Shown in pieces: positions 1-10,609 of a stretch of DNA of 64,000 nt. The stretch is from positions 1 through 64,000 of the forward strand of contig JADJTE010000011.1 in the NCBI GenBank assembly GCA_016711295.1, in the 5' to 3' direction. Under the pieces are notes generated by a model. The model had not been told where the DNA came from and ran no database searches. It worked only from the letters and a program-made list of their open reading frames with translations. The first letter of the stretch is position 1; the number at the start of each line of letters is the position of its first letter. This DNA comes from Sphingobacteriales bacterium (GTDB lineage Bacteria; Bacteroidota; Bacteroidia; Chitinophagales; UBA2359). Position numbers and translations under genes: made by a program.

Positions 1-1580
1 CCTCGATACGTAACGGGTTCATGATTTTTGTGTTTTTGGTCCAGTTCGGCGCACCCATTCGCCAAATTGATATCGTACCTTTATATGCTGTAAACAGGAT
101 AATATCTTTTGGGGTATAATGTTTTAACATTTTGTGCTGCTAGTGGCACAGAGTCGATAATATAGACCAAAGCCAAAAATTGATAAGTGACAATTATTTC
201 CATTTGGACTTGCCCTGATAAGGTTTTATCAAGCATTTAAGAACCTTTACTCATAAGCATCAAATGCTGTTTCGATTTCGTTTAAGCTCTTAAACAAGTG
301 AATATTTGCTCTGCCGATTTAGGCGTTTTCAGCGCAAGTGATAGTAATACTGCCCTGGCGTGTTGCTTTTCATAAAACTTTTCTATGCTGTAGACTGGTT
401 AAGTCCCCCTAAGTTTGTTTGTCTTTTTGTTGATTAGTATCGCTAAATGTAGCAGGTTGGTCAAGTTTGCTATCTGCCTGTTCTGGTCTGCTTGGCGTAG
501 GGTTATGTCCAGTTGTCATCTTTGGCTTGCCCTCGTTTAACTCTCTTTTTGTATTTCGGCATAATTTTCCGATGTTCTATTCTTGATAAATAGTCTTTCT
601 TCTTGGTTTTTGGGCGTTCGTCTAAGAATAATAGGATATGTTGCCCATCTTACTGCTCTTGCTTTTGTACCATATCACCTATCCTCAAACAAAAATAACC
701 ACTAAATTGCTTTTTTGCCTTGTTCGATACTGTATAATCGCACAAAGTATGGTTGCATGAAGCGGCAAAATATAGTCTAAAACCCGCTTGTTGCAAATTT
801 TCCCTATTGCACTTGGCTGTAAAAGCCCTTATCGCCAATAATTATCGCATCTTGCAAACCACTTTCATAAAGGTCATTTTCAGTGCTGGTCTCCCGAATA
901 TCGCCTGCAAAGCATGCGGTAAAGTAAAGTGGGGTTTTCTGCTCGGCGGAGAATAGAAACAGCAAGTTTACTTGGGGAGCAAAGTCGTGCTGACTATTAT
1001 ACCCCAAACGATTACAGCCCATCTGTTCCGATAAACTTAATACGTGGGTTTGGTCTAATAGGCAAGAGGCTTCGCCCATGAGTGATTGGAGACAATTGCT
1101 AATACTAGCCCTGTCATTACCTACTGCTTTGAGTAAGTCGCTTAATTGATTCTTGCCTATCCGAATATCAGGCAATAGCTTCTTTATGTAGCATGCTCCT
1201 AATAAAACTGCATGTTTTTCAGCGGAGATTCATAGCCTAAACGCAAAGGGCTAAGGTAAATAAACATGAGCCCGTGAGAAGGAAAATGCTTGATTAGAGA
1301 CGATAACATATCGGCATTCTGTTCGTATAAATAAATTGCTCCTGCCATATTCTAAAACGCTAATATTATCAACAGACGACAAACTAACACGTCTTTTGCT
1401 AGCTACTAAGCCTTCGGGTAATATTCGACCCAGCAGACATTCCGTTTTCTTACGGTTTTTTGCTTTCTTTGTCCCAAAAGAACTAATTTTATATAGATAA
1501 TAACGACCTTTAAAGTGGCGTATCTCTACACCTTTGCCTTTGTGGGAAAGTACCCAATCAGGGTAAGGAGTTTTATTCAT
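1..1580 (-). pseudogene. Decayed IS1634-like (IS4 superfamily) transposase
   Basis: Pieces of one DDE transposase can be read on the minus strand in several frames. The N-terminus starts at 1580 (MNKTPYPDW...). A central part at 804-1175 contains IIGDKGFYS, the type of sequence around the second catalytic Asp. A piece at 650-838 follows, and the C-terminal part lies in about 1-300, where fragments such as FDAY, SGQVQME and ELDQK appear in shifted frames. The order and spacing fit an IS1634-type enzyme of about 500 residues. At least three frame changes and internal stops break it, and the last codons may lie beyond the left edge. A TATCTTTG box lies 24-31 bp upstream of the ATG. Family assignment rests on remembered sequence style and is moderately sure; that it is a broken transposase is clearer. 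Confidence 0.7.
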
Positions 1581-1582
1581 AA

Positions 1583-1611
1583 CTGTTACGTATTACGTAA
1601 CAGCAAAGATA
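1583..1611 (-). promoter_or_regulatory. Palindrome plus TAnnTTTG promoter of the IS transposase
   Basis: On the minus strand TATCTTTG (1604-1611) matches the Bacteroidota -7 consensus. The next bases form the palindrome CTGTTACGTAtTACGTAACAG (1583-1603), directly before the transposase ATG at 1580. The half-site AACTGTTACGTAT recurs at 1671-1683. Placement between promoter and start codon suggests an operator or an IS end; which one cannot be told from this sequence. Confidence 0.45.
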
Positions 1612-1700
1612 ATTTTTCTCGCACAAAATAACGATTTTGCCAATTACATTGAATTTATAGCATTTTAACAAACTGTTACGTATCTTTTGGGAAGTTAGGG

Positions 1701-1782
1701 TTTAAGGTTTGGAAACTCAAAATTAACGCTTTTTCAATGCTTTTTCATATTTGCACTGCCTTTATTTTGGCAGAGATGTTGT
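1701..1782. repeat. 82-bp exact direct repeat, left copy
   Basis: Identical over 82 bp, in the same orientation, to 12468-12549. The copy covers the last codons and stop of the matrixin-like protease and the bases after them. Read on the minus strand it begins with a small stem-loop (CTGCC...GGCAG). It may be a mobile-element end or a recombination footprint. Confidence 0.9.
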
Positions 1783-4700
1783 CATCAACACCACTTTTTC
1801 ATTTAGCTGCCTACTCGCGGTAATCAAAGAACAAATATATATGCCATTGGACAAATTTTGGCTTTCGACCTCAATATTGTGCGTGCCCGCTGCTAAAATG
1901 GTACCTGATTGGATAGTTTTTACCAAACGACCCTGCAAATCGTACAAGGTAAGTGTTACCGCTTCTGCTTTTGCTAAATAAAACTGAACGTTCAACTGGC
2001 TGCTAAACGGATTGGGCGAACAATGGAGCCTGCCTGTAAACATTTGTGCAGTTTGCGTTTGTTTGTTTAAGTCGTTTACATAAAACAAGCAATTACTCGG
2101 CTTGTTGATAGGGCTGCCGTCGCTACTGCGGTGCGTAATGCGAAAACCAAATTCGTCGGGCAAATAGTTCAAGGTTTCGCGCTTGCCGCTGCTCGTCAAA
2201 ATAGTTACTTTGATGGCAAAGGGCTGAAACTCGCGTGGGTCAAAAGGTATATTTAACAATTTAGCGGTTTCCATATTCGTTATTTTTACTTCGCGGGTGT
2301 CTATCTCTTGTATTCCCTCGCCTTGTGCGCCTGTGCTTTGCCATTTATCCCAAAGGTCGGGGCTAAGGACAAAACTAATTTCCAAGATATTCGTCAAGGC
2401 TTCGATGGAGCCGCTCGTAAATTTATCGAACAAAATATCTAAATTTCTAACTTCATCGTTGTTATTGGCTACTAATATAATACTCGGTTGCCCTGCTATA
2501 ATAGGCGGTATTCCGCCACCGGGTCCCAAGGCAGGGTCTATCAAAAAGGTGTTTCGGGTGACGATGTTGTTGCTGTTTAGGACAATATCGCGTGTCGAGG
2601 CACTTTCTTCGGCATTGATTATAGGGTCTTGCTCCGATTCAAGCGTGCCAAGAGGCACATTTCGTACTTGGGTTCGCCGTCGGCGGGGTCTATTTCGGTG
2701 CTAAGTCCACAGTAATTTGGGTCTTGATAAGAATCAATAGAGTCTGGTGCTACAAAGTTGGGTGGCCACCAACTAACCCAATTTGTATGGTAAGTTTGTG
2801 GATCTATGGGTGGAATGGCTACGGGGCTATTTGGTATTTCTTCTCCTACGTAACACCAATCGCCAAAGGTTCGTCGGGTTGATACCAAAAATTTTCCCAT
2901 TGGTCTGGCCAAGCCTCGCCCGTATTGGCTAAGGTATAATATAGATGCAATTGTGCAGTGTCTGAAATCAAATCGGGATGGGCGTTGTAGATGGTAAATC
3001 CCAGTCTGTTTTCTACCACAGCACGCGGGTTGTGCAGTTCCGTGGGTGGGCAATTTTCGTCTTCGTCGCAGTTCCACAGGTCGGGGCTATACCAAATGTC
3101 TTCCCAATCGTCGGGTGAGTCTATCTCCCAAATTTCGTCGTCGTCAAAGTCGCCGTCGACGCCTGCCGAGTAGTTGGGTTCCTGCCCCGTATCCCAATCA
3201 TTGTCTGCATGCGTAGGTCGATGAAGCAAGGGGTTTCGTCATCTTGGGTTTGGTCGGTTTTGCCGCTGCCTATCATGCCATTGCAGCGAGTACTTTCACT
3301 CAATAAGGATATCGCGGGAAAATCGGTATCTATGCAAGTAGTACCTTGTACGATATCTCGGTTCATAATGTATTGCGTTCCTATAATCGTAAGGCTGTCG
3401 GGCTTTATTTTGTGGGTGACAAGCGAGTCGGTACCCACTACTTCGGCGTAGTGCATGATCAAAAGGGAGTCAATTATGTGTTGCAAACCCAAGACATGCC
3501 CCAACTCGTGGAGGGCTACTGCCTCAAAGTCGTATTGGTCGGGCGCATTGTTGGCAAGCGGACCAAAGTTCCAAGTAGCAAGGCAGTATGGACCTGGGGT
3601 GCAAGAATAGCGCAATTTATCGGCTTTTTGAAACACCATATGCTTTGTCTTGGAATAGCCGCTCACACAGCTAGGCGACGATAATTGTGTTGTTCCCCTG
3701 GTGGTAACTGCCAGTTTGCCCTGCGGAAGGTGAAAGCAAGAAGAGTCTTTGGCAAATGTAATAACTGCTAAGGAGTCGGGCAAATCGCTTTCGCAAAAAA
3801 CATAATCTCCGCATCGCTCCCTAAAATCGTAACCCGTAGCACAACGCCATGTTTGGACTGCACGCCTAAATGCCGCCAAAGCAGGTGCATTGTGGTACAT
3901 GCTCGTATCGTACACAAAAGTAAGACCGCCATACTGGTTTTGCTTGTATAAGCGGGCTTCGTAGGGTTGGTAAGTTAGTTGACTCTCAGAGTCTTTAGCT
4001 CTATTTTGAATAGCATAAGGCACAATTAGCTTTTTGGGCGATGTAGCAATAAAGCCCAAAAGTGTGTCATGCACCAAAACGAAACTTGTGCCCGCGCAAG
4101 CGTTTCGCGTATCGTCTAATATAATATCGGTAGATTTGTAGCCCATCGAGGGTATAATAACTTCGAGGGTGCTATCAGTCCAATGTGTAATGTGCTTGCG
4201 CGGGTGTAGTGCTATAATGCCATAACCGCCTTTGTTGGCATCTTGCATTACAAGGGTTTGGCTTGTCGAGTCAAATCCCGACCCATAAATGGTTAGCCTG
4301 GATAAGCCACTTAGCACACCTGCGGGCACAGTATCGCGCGAAAATGAATCAATGCTCACCACGCTGCTCAAGCTCTTTAATTTTCTTTCGGATTGCCCTT
4401 TTTTTTTAAAATAATAGCTCGTTTTTTGGTATTTCGAATTTTCCAAATCCTCGAATTTATTATAAATCACTTCTTTTAATACGCTCTCGTGGTTAATGCC
4501 GTCAGTATAAAATTTAGGATATGTAACCCATGCATTTCGCGGGTGTACAAATTTATAGCCTTCTTCGCCACTATTTTTGCGTAGAAAGTATAAGCCGCTT
4601 TCTTCTCCTAAAGACCATTCCCCTGTTGGCGGATAAACGCCATCAGGCATCTCGACAATTTTTATGCCATTTACATACGTTGCTTTTTGACCTGGCACTG

Positions 4701-5064
4701 GGGGAGCAATGCTAGCCCTTACTTTTATTGTATTGTTTTTAGATGTTGTTCCTTTGAATATAGTATATGGTTCTATCTCATAGTAAAGTTGCTGTTCTGT
4801 GCTATCGCAAAACCCTCCTTTGACAATACGTCCGGAAATGACGAGGTCGGCACTATTAAAGTTTTTAATAATGATGCTGTCTATTACAATATCATTCAGT
4901 ACTTCGCGCAAACAGTGGGCGCGTTCTGATGAGTTTTTAGGGGCTTTGCCTAAGTTGCCACTAGCAAGGAAGTAGCAATCTTGCGCTTGCGCTTCATAGC
5001 AGGTTGTGAGGGTGAGTAGTAAGGTGGCGAGTAGGCATGTGGTGGCGGCCAATAACTTTTTCAT
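1762..5064 (-). CDS. Secreted matrixin-like metalloprotease with T9SS type A sorting tail (frame broken three times)
   Basis: The protein starts at 5064 with a signal peptide (MKKLLAATTCLLATLLLTL... to about residue 28). Residues 519-529 are HELGHVLGLQH, the HExxHxxGxxH zinc site of metzincins, followed by a possible Met-turn (LIMHY). The later part is a module shared with the neighbouring trypsin-like protease, ending in a T9SS type A tail (SPNPFSSQLNV, YDLQGRLV, NGIYICSL). The frame changes near 3215, 2950 and 2640, each equivalent to loss of one base; the translation continues sensibly across each break, so the locus reads as one gene of about 1,100 codons. The product would be exported and attached to or released from the cell surface to degrade protein. 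Its last six residues come from the 82-bp repeat. Real pseudogenisation cannot be excluded. Confidence 0.8.
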
Positions 5065-5189
5065 GTGATGGCGTTGTTTGGGTGAAAAATGGGATTTAAG
5101 GGTTTTGGCTTTCGCCTAATGAGTGCATTGGCGCAGTAACTTTTTACTCATATTTAATGTGCAACTAATTGATTATCAATCAGTCATTG

Positions 5190-5294
5190 CCGCCAACGTC
5201 CGCACAGCCGCCGTATGTCCTCGCGCGTGAGATTCGCCCGAATTTCGCCTCGCTCCACCGATGCGGGTTATGGACGGCTGTGTATTGTTGGCGG
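5190..5294. repeat. 105-bp inverted-repeat element, copy 1
   Basis: The left end CCGCCAAC-n5-CACAGCCG and the right end CGGCTGTG-n4-GTTGGCGG are inverted repeats of each other. Copy 2 at 8353-8457 has exactly the same length and near-identical ends, with divergence in the middle. This copy ends ten bases from the stop codon of the trypsin-like protease. Confidence 0.8.
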
Positions 5295-5303
5295 TGGTTT
5301 ATT

Positions 5304-8222
5304 TCATTCCAATTTTATTATCTTTCGGCTTTCGGAATACTCATTGGTTTGTAGGCGACAAATGTATATGCCTTTTGGTAGGTCTGCCATATCGTAGCTA
5401 TACTGATGTTTGCCCATATCTTGTTGGTCGTTTGAAACAATATCGGCTATTTTTTGCCCTTGAATGTTGAATAATGCAAGGGTTATAGTGTTCGTATTAG
5501 GTAGTTTTACTTCGATATACAATTGGTTTTGGGTAGGGTTAGGGTGGCAGATAATTGTCGGCTTGCTTAGGTGGCTTATTTCATGCAGTTGCTCTAAGCC
5601 TTTAAATCTAAAATTGCAAGGGCTGGGCGAATTGATTTCTTGGGTAGGGTCGCTGGCTTCGTGTGTTACGTTAAAACGATATTCGAGCGGCAGGTTTTCC
5701 GAGGGCTTTTTACCACCTGTTGCATAGACAGCCGTAGCTTTTAACCCAAGCGTAAAAAACTCATTTGCCTCAAAAGGGATATTGAGCAACTTAGCCGTTT
5801 CTAAGTTCAACACTCTTACTTTTTGGTCGTCAATAATAGCCACACCTTCGCCCTCAAAACCCGCCGCTGCCCACCTGTCCCAAAGGTCTTGGCTCAATAT
5901 TACCTCTAAATAAACATAATCGCCCAAATCGCCTACCGCTTCTGGCGATATTTTATCTATTTTGATGTTTAAATTGGTCAAAAAATCGTTGTTATTCTCG
6001 ACCAACATCAATACAGGTGGTATGGCTCCTTCGGGGCTTAATGGCGGCATTTCCCAACCATCTACATAGAGCAAAAAACTATTCTGTGTTACGATGTTGT
6101 TACTGTTGCGCACATTGTTTAATACAGGTCCGTCTTTTTCGCCGATGATGGGGTCATTAGCATCAACAAGGCGTGCCAAATAACAAATTTGATAATTGCC
6201 ACCCCAATCCGGTTCCAAGAAAGGGTCTTCATTGGGGTCGTCTAAACAAGGTAGTATATCGGCATAATCGGGTGCTGTCCAAGGTAATTCTAAGGTAGCC
6301 TCCGATAATAAATCCCAGGGTATTGGCACTTCATCTATGAAGTTTCCCCTTACACAGTCGTCAGTAAGGTCTTGGTCAACCCAATGATTGGGCCACATTT
6401 CGCCTGTGCTGGCTATTGTCCAATAAGCTTCTACAACTGCTCCAGACGTAGGATAGTAACTTCCATTGTTATAAACGGTTATCTTAATGGTATTATCCTC
6501 TTCTTCCAAAGAGGACACATCCTCTATACAATCATTTGTACCTGCTTGCCCAATACAATTAATAATATTTGGACTATTAAAAAAATTATCTGTTTCAAAA
6601 TTAGGCTCTGCTGACACATCGAAAGGGTCGTCATACATTGCCAAATCGTAGCCGTGCAAGCGCATAGGCACAAAGCCATCGGTGATCAAATGTGGGTCTA
6701 AGTGCGGTTGAAGGGTGCTTCGAAGCACTTCTTCTACCTCAATTGTTCCATTGGTATTAAAATCGTAACCATGGTCCCAAGCATACCACAAACGACCGTA
6801 AAAACTTACATAATCTTCTCCTACGTCACAGATTGCATTGCCGCCATTGAGTTGCCCTATAATAGAGCCGTAGGTATCAAAGTAGGGCGAACCCGACGAA
6901 GCACCCGTGGGCGAACCTACCTCATAATCGACGGCAAAATATGCACCGTCAGGGTTATTGGTGGTGGGGCTACTCTCTATGGCAGCCATGGTGAACAATA
7001 GCCCAGTAGGGTTGCAAGCTATGGCACCAGCAGCAATATCGGTAGCCGAGGTATTGATGCTATTGTCTTGTACCGAAAAACGTTTATGCTCGCCCAATGG
7101 GTGGTGAATAGAAAGTCCTTTATCGGGTAAGTTATACCAATTATCAAAACTTGCTGCATACACATCAGAAAGTCCTGTGGGTAGAGAGGGTATTTCTAAC
7201 AAAGCCATATCGGTATCGGGGTTGCGAGCTAATAAAAAAGCGTCCATAGCCGTGCTTATGCCTGTACCAGGTGGGTAATCAGTCCATATAGCAACGCCAC
7301 TTCCATCGCTACAAGCATTTTGTTCATAATTAAACCTTATTCTTAATTTAACGGGGTTGGTTGTAGATCCCGCCTCATAGCAACCCCGCAATACATGGTT
7401 TGCCGTCAGTATCAGCAGACGTTTGCCAGTATTATTGATAAAAGCACCCGTAGCCTCCCAATCTGATTCAGGTACTGTGCATCCAACAGGGCGATATATA
7501 CGTAGCTTCACCACCGAAGTAGCCAATAAATCTTTTAGGTCGTTGGACATAGGAAAGCCATCATAAGCACTTAGTGGGCATCGAACATTTGGGTTGCAGC
7601 CAAACATTTGCTCATCCTCGGCATCTTTTTCAAAATTGTTGTTGGCATATTTCAAATCTATAAATAGTGTAATTATTTTAGGTTTCGATTTAACTTTTCG
7701 CGGCTGTACATATTCAATAATGATACTTGGAGTGTATTCTCCCGATAATTGCTTGCGCTCAAAATTTCCTTTTTCTACTATGTCAAATCTTCGAGCTAAA
7801 TTTTTTTCTGGGTATATGACATACATCGCTGCTCCTGTTGGAATATGCAACTCTCTAAAAAAAATTCCATTTAGTATGGCATCACAGCTAAATTTTAAAC
7901 GATATACTTTGTCGCCATTGGGCAGTTTCTCGCAAACGGCTTGCTTCATAAAGTCAATTTCTCGCTTAACCTCTTGCGTGCCAACCACAGGCTGCCGCGT
8001 TTTGCGCAGACTATCAATGTTACGTTGCGATTCGTCGGGATAGTCAAAAACGATTTCAGGAACTTTCTTTTTCAGTTCGTAGCGGTAGCTGGGTGGTATG
8101 TCGGTTTCGGTTTGTGTGCCGATTTCTGTTTCGATGGTGGGTTTGCTTTGCGCCCAAGTGTTAAGGCATAGGCAAAGCAAGAAGCTGGTAATGAGCCATG
8201 GGGTTAAGGTTTTTGTTTTCAT
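5304..8222 (-). CDS. Secreted trypsin-like (lysyl-endopeptidase-type) serine protease with T9SS type A tail
   Basis: A 972-residue exported protease. The start at 8222 was chosen because it gives a signal peptide (MKTKTLTPWLITSFLLCLCL, cleavage after WAQ at about 25); the longer frame upstream has none. An N-terminal domain of the lysyl-endopeptidase type covers about residues 90-190. The catalytic domain shows LTANH (His276), TDMALLE (Asp338) and GASSGSP (Ser445). Residues about 600-890 form the module shared with the metalloprotease at 1762-5064. The end is a type A sorting tail (CHPNPTQNQL, FNIQGQKI, KGIYICRL). The frame is intact over its whole length, unlike its neighbour. Both proteases are probably handled by the type IX system. 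The gene sits between two copies of the 105-bp element. Confidence 0.88.
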   Translation of the reverse strand: MKTKTLTPWLITSFLLCLCLNTWAQSKPTIETEIGTQTETDIPPSYRYELKKKVPEIVFDYPDESQRNIDSLRKTRQPVVGTQEVKREIDFMKQAVCEKLPNGDKVYRLKFSCDAILNGIFFRELHIPTGAAMYVIYPEKNLARRFDIVEKGNFERKQLSGEYTPSIIIEYVQPRKVKSKPKIITLFIDLKYANNNFEKDAEDEQMFGCNPNVRCPLSAYDGFPMSNDLKDLLATSVVKLRIYRPVGCTVPESDWEATGAFINNTGKRLLILTANHVLRGCYEAGSTTNPVKLRIRFNYEQNACSDGSGVAIWTDYPPGTGISTAMDAFLLARNPDTDMALLEIPSLPTGLSDVYAASFDNWYNLPDKGLSIHHPLGEHKRFSVQDNSINTSATDIAAGAIACNPTGLLFTMAAIESSPTTNNPDGAYFAVDYEVGSPTGASSGSPYFDTYGSIIGQLNGGNAICDVGEDYVSFYGRLWYAWDHGYDFNTNGTIEVEEVLRSTLQPHLDPHLITDGFVPMRLHGYDLAMYDDPFDVSAEPNFETDNFFNSPNIINCIGQAGTNDCIEDVSSLEEEDNTIKITVYNNGSYYPTSGAVVEAYWTIASTGEMWPNHWVDQDLTDDCVRGNFIDEVPIPWDLLSEATLELPWTAPDYADILPCLDDPNEDPFLEPDWGGNYQICYLARLVDANDPIIGEKDGPVLNNVRNSNNIVTQNSFLLYVDGWEMPPLSPEGAIPPVLMLVENNNDFLTNLNIKIDKISPEAVGDLGDYVYLEVILSQDLWDRWAAAGFEGEGVAIIDDQKVRVLNLETAKLLNIPFEANEFFTLGLKATAVYATGGKKPSENLPLEYRFNVTHEASDPTQEINSPSPCNFRFKGLEQLHEISHLSKPTIICHPNPTQNQLYIEVKLPNTNTITLALFNIQGQKIADIVSNDQQDMGKHQYSYDMADLPKGIYICRLQTNEYSESRKIIKLE

Positions 8223-8352
8223 TACAGGATATTTTAAGGGCTTTGAGTTTTTATATGACAAATAGGTTTCGCTCGACCTGATACTCAAAAATTCACTTGC
8301 TACGGAGGATTTCGCTACTTTGCGCGTCTGATTGGGAAAGTTCGCATAATCG

Positions 8353-8457
8353 CCGCCAACGCCCGCACAGCCGCCGTATGCCCTCGCGCGGGAGATTCTC
8401 TCGAATCTCACACACGCCCCTCGATGCAGGTTATGGACGGCTGTGTATTGTTGGCGG
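8353..8457. repeat. 105-bp inverted-repeat element, copy 2
   Basis: Same length and ends as 5190-5294. The sequence GATACTCAAAAATTCACTTG lies on both sides (about 8279 and 8470), so this copy sits inside the start of the tandem array. Confidence 0.8.
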
Positions 8458-8479
8458 TGGTTTTTGCCTTGATACTCAA

Positions 8480-9640
8480 AAATTCACTTGCTACGAAGCA
8501 CTAAACCGCTTCACTTGAAAACGTCAACTTCCCTTTGCTATTTCGCGCTTAACTTGGTGCGCAGCAATTTCACTTGCTACGAAGCACTAAACCGTCCCTT
8601 TGCTATTTCGCGCTTAACTTGATGCGCAAAACTTCACTTGATACGAAGCACTAAACCGCTTCACCTGAAAATTTCAACTTTCCTTTGCTACGTTTCGCTT
8701 AACTTGGTGCGCAGAAATTTGCTCGCTACGAAGCACTAAACCGCTTCACTTGTCCATTCGCTATTTCGCGCTTAACTTGATGCGCAACAATTTCACCTGC
8801 TACGAAGCACTAAACCGTCCCTTCGCTATTTCGTGCTTAACTTGATGCGCAGCGATTTCACTCGCTACGAAGCACTAAACCGCTTCACTCGAAAACTTCA
8901 ATTTCACTTGCTACGAAGCACTAAACCGCTTCACCCGAAAACTTCAACTTTCCTTTGCCATCTCGCGCTTAACTTGATGCGCAGAAACTTCACTTGCTAC
9001 GAAGCACTAAACCGTCCCTTTGCTATTTCGCGCTTAACTTGGTGCGCAGAAATTTGCTCGCTACGAAGCACTAAACCGTCCCTTTGCTATTTCGCGCTTA
9101 ACTTGGTGCGCAGAAATTTGCTCGCTACGAAGCACTAAACCGTCCCTTCGCTATTTCGTGCTTAACTTGATGCGCAGCGATTTCACTCGCTACGAAGCAC
9201 TAAACCGCTTCACTCGAAAACTTCAATTTCACTTGCTACGAAGCACTAAACCGCTTCACCCGAAAACTTCAACTTTCCTTTGCTATCTCGCGCTTAACTT
9301 GATGCGCAGAAATTTCACTTGCTACGAAGCACTAAACCGTCCCTTTGCTATCTTGCGCTTAACTTGATGCGCAAAAGTTCGCTTGCTACGAAGCACTAAA
9401 CGGTTTCACTTGTCCCTTTGCTATCTCGCGCTTAACTTGGTGCGTAGGGTTCACTTGCTACGAAGCACTAAACCGTCCCTTTGCTATTTCGCGCTTAACT
9501 TGATGCGCAGCAATTTCACTTGCTACGAAGCACTAAACCGTCCCTTCGCTATTCCGCGCTTAACTTGGTGCGTAGAAATTTGCTTGCTACGAATCACTAA
9601 ACCGTTTTTTGCTTGAAAGTTTCAAATCCCTTTGCTATAC
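8480..9640. repeat. Array of 17 imperfect tandem repeats, non-coding
   Basis: The core GCTACGAAGCACTAAACC occurs 17 times, with minor changes. Units come in three sizes, about 46, 64-66 and 86 bp. The middle unit continues into CGCGCTTAACTTGATGCGC, and the long unit has an added segment of the type GCTTCACTCGAAAACTTCAA. Unit lengths are not multiples of three and no frame stays open across the array, so it is unlikely to be coding. Many units can fold as ATTTCGCGC...GCGCAGAAAT or TTGCT...AGCAA around GCGC/GCGC. There is no constant-repeat/unique-spacer pattern. The array fills most of the gap between the trypsin-like protease start and 9870. From 9641 to 9869 only A+T-rich sequence is seen. 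Confidence 0.9.
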
Positions 9641-9869
9641 TTTTTATGTCGCGCAAGAGTAGGAGTAGCAGACAGTACAGCAATTCCCGCTATTAAAATT
9701 TAACAATTCGTATTCTACTAATAGCAAGCAAGTTATAAAATTGTAAATTTTTTATTACAATTTTATCAATAAAATCAAATCGTTCATTTTCAGCGTATTA
9801 TATAGCGTAAATTATTTAAAGCGGAAATTGCTGCAGAAACAGCACAGTTTTGTCCACAATTCCCTGATA

Positions 9870-10556
9870 CTATGGTGCAGGAACTTTCTTTTTAGGTTTG
9901 GGGGAGGCAAAGCTATACTTTAAACCAATTTGATACAACCAAGCAAATTGCCAATCATCGTCGCCCGTCATTATTATACTTGGGTCTATATTATAAAAAG
10001 TGGCAATTCCTGCTCCTATTTTTTGGGTGAACTGCCAGCCTTTATAAACACAAACATCAAAACCTAATCCTATATGATGCTCTATTGCCGTGGTAGGATT
10101 AAATTCGTAGGTTACAAATGCCATTGGAGTGTAAAATATCGCATGCGTAATGGTGTCTATAATAGTAACCTGTGTATATGCATGAGCCAACAAGGTCGAA
10201 TGTGTCAAGGAAAAATCGTAGAAAATAAAGGGACTCATTTTGAGCGATTCCATTTTTGCTCCGCGCCTAAATGGGTAATAGGCAAAGTTGAGGTAAGCTC
10301 CAAAATGTTCTCTAAGGTTAGCAGGGCGAAACCTATTGGTAAAAAGATATCCTTGATCATCTGTAACTCGTTTCCATTTAATTATTTTTACACCTCCGCC
10401 TAACTCAAGGTGCTCGTTTAAAAAATAATTTGCGCCTATTCTATAACTTCGACCTGTAACTGATTGACCAAAAGTACTGTGTAGGCTAACTTGAGCCATT
10501 AGCGGCGAATAGTGTGCAATAATAAAAAACGAAATTATTAAAATTATTTTTTTCAT
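9870..10556 (-). CDS. Outer-membrane beta-barrel-like protein, unknown function
   Basis: A 228-residue protein with a clear signal peptide (MKKIILIISFFIIAHYSPLMAQ). The rest shows alternating polar/hydrophobic strands rich in aromatic residues (IGANYFLNEHLELGGGVKI, AYLNFAYYPFRRG, YQIGLKYSF), typical of small Bacteroidota beta-barrel proteins. It ends in a basic Pro/Lys tail (PKPKKKVPAP). It is 53 bp downstream of the gene at 10610-11101 on the same strand and may be co-transcribed with it. No specific family recognised. Confidence 0.65.
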   Translation of the reverse strand: MKKIILIISFFIIAHYSPLMAQVSLHSTFGQSVTGRSYRIGANYFLNEHLELGGGVKIIKWKRVTDDQGYLFTNRFRPANLREHFGAYLNFAYYPFRRGAKMESLKMSPFIFYDFSLTHSTLLAHAYTQVTIIDTITHAIFYTPMAFVTYEFNPTTAIEHHIGLGFDVCVYKGWQFTQKIGAGIATFYNIDPSIIMTGDDDWQFAWLYQIGLKYSFASPKPKKKVPAP

Positions 10557-10609
10557 CGTATTTTTTATGGATTAAAACAGGGGCAGCCATGCCACCCCCG
10601 TAAGGTTTA

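Noticed and set aside
8833..9616. Proteins encoded by the tandem array
   Set aside because: Open stretches are short, change frame between units and arise from the repeat sequence itself; unit lengths are not multiples of three.
8480..9640. CRISPR array
   Set aside because: Units are adjacent and variable, with no constant repeat and unique spacers of uniform size, and no cas genes occur in the window.
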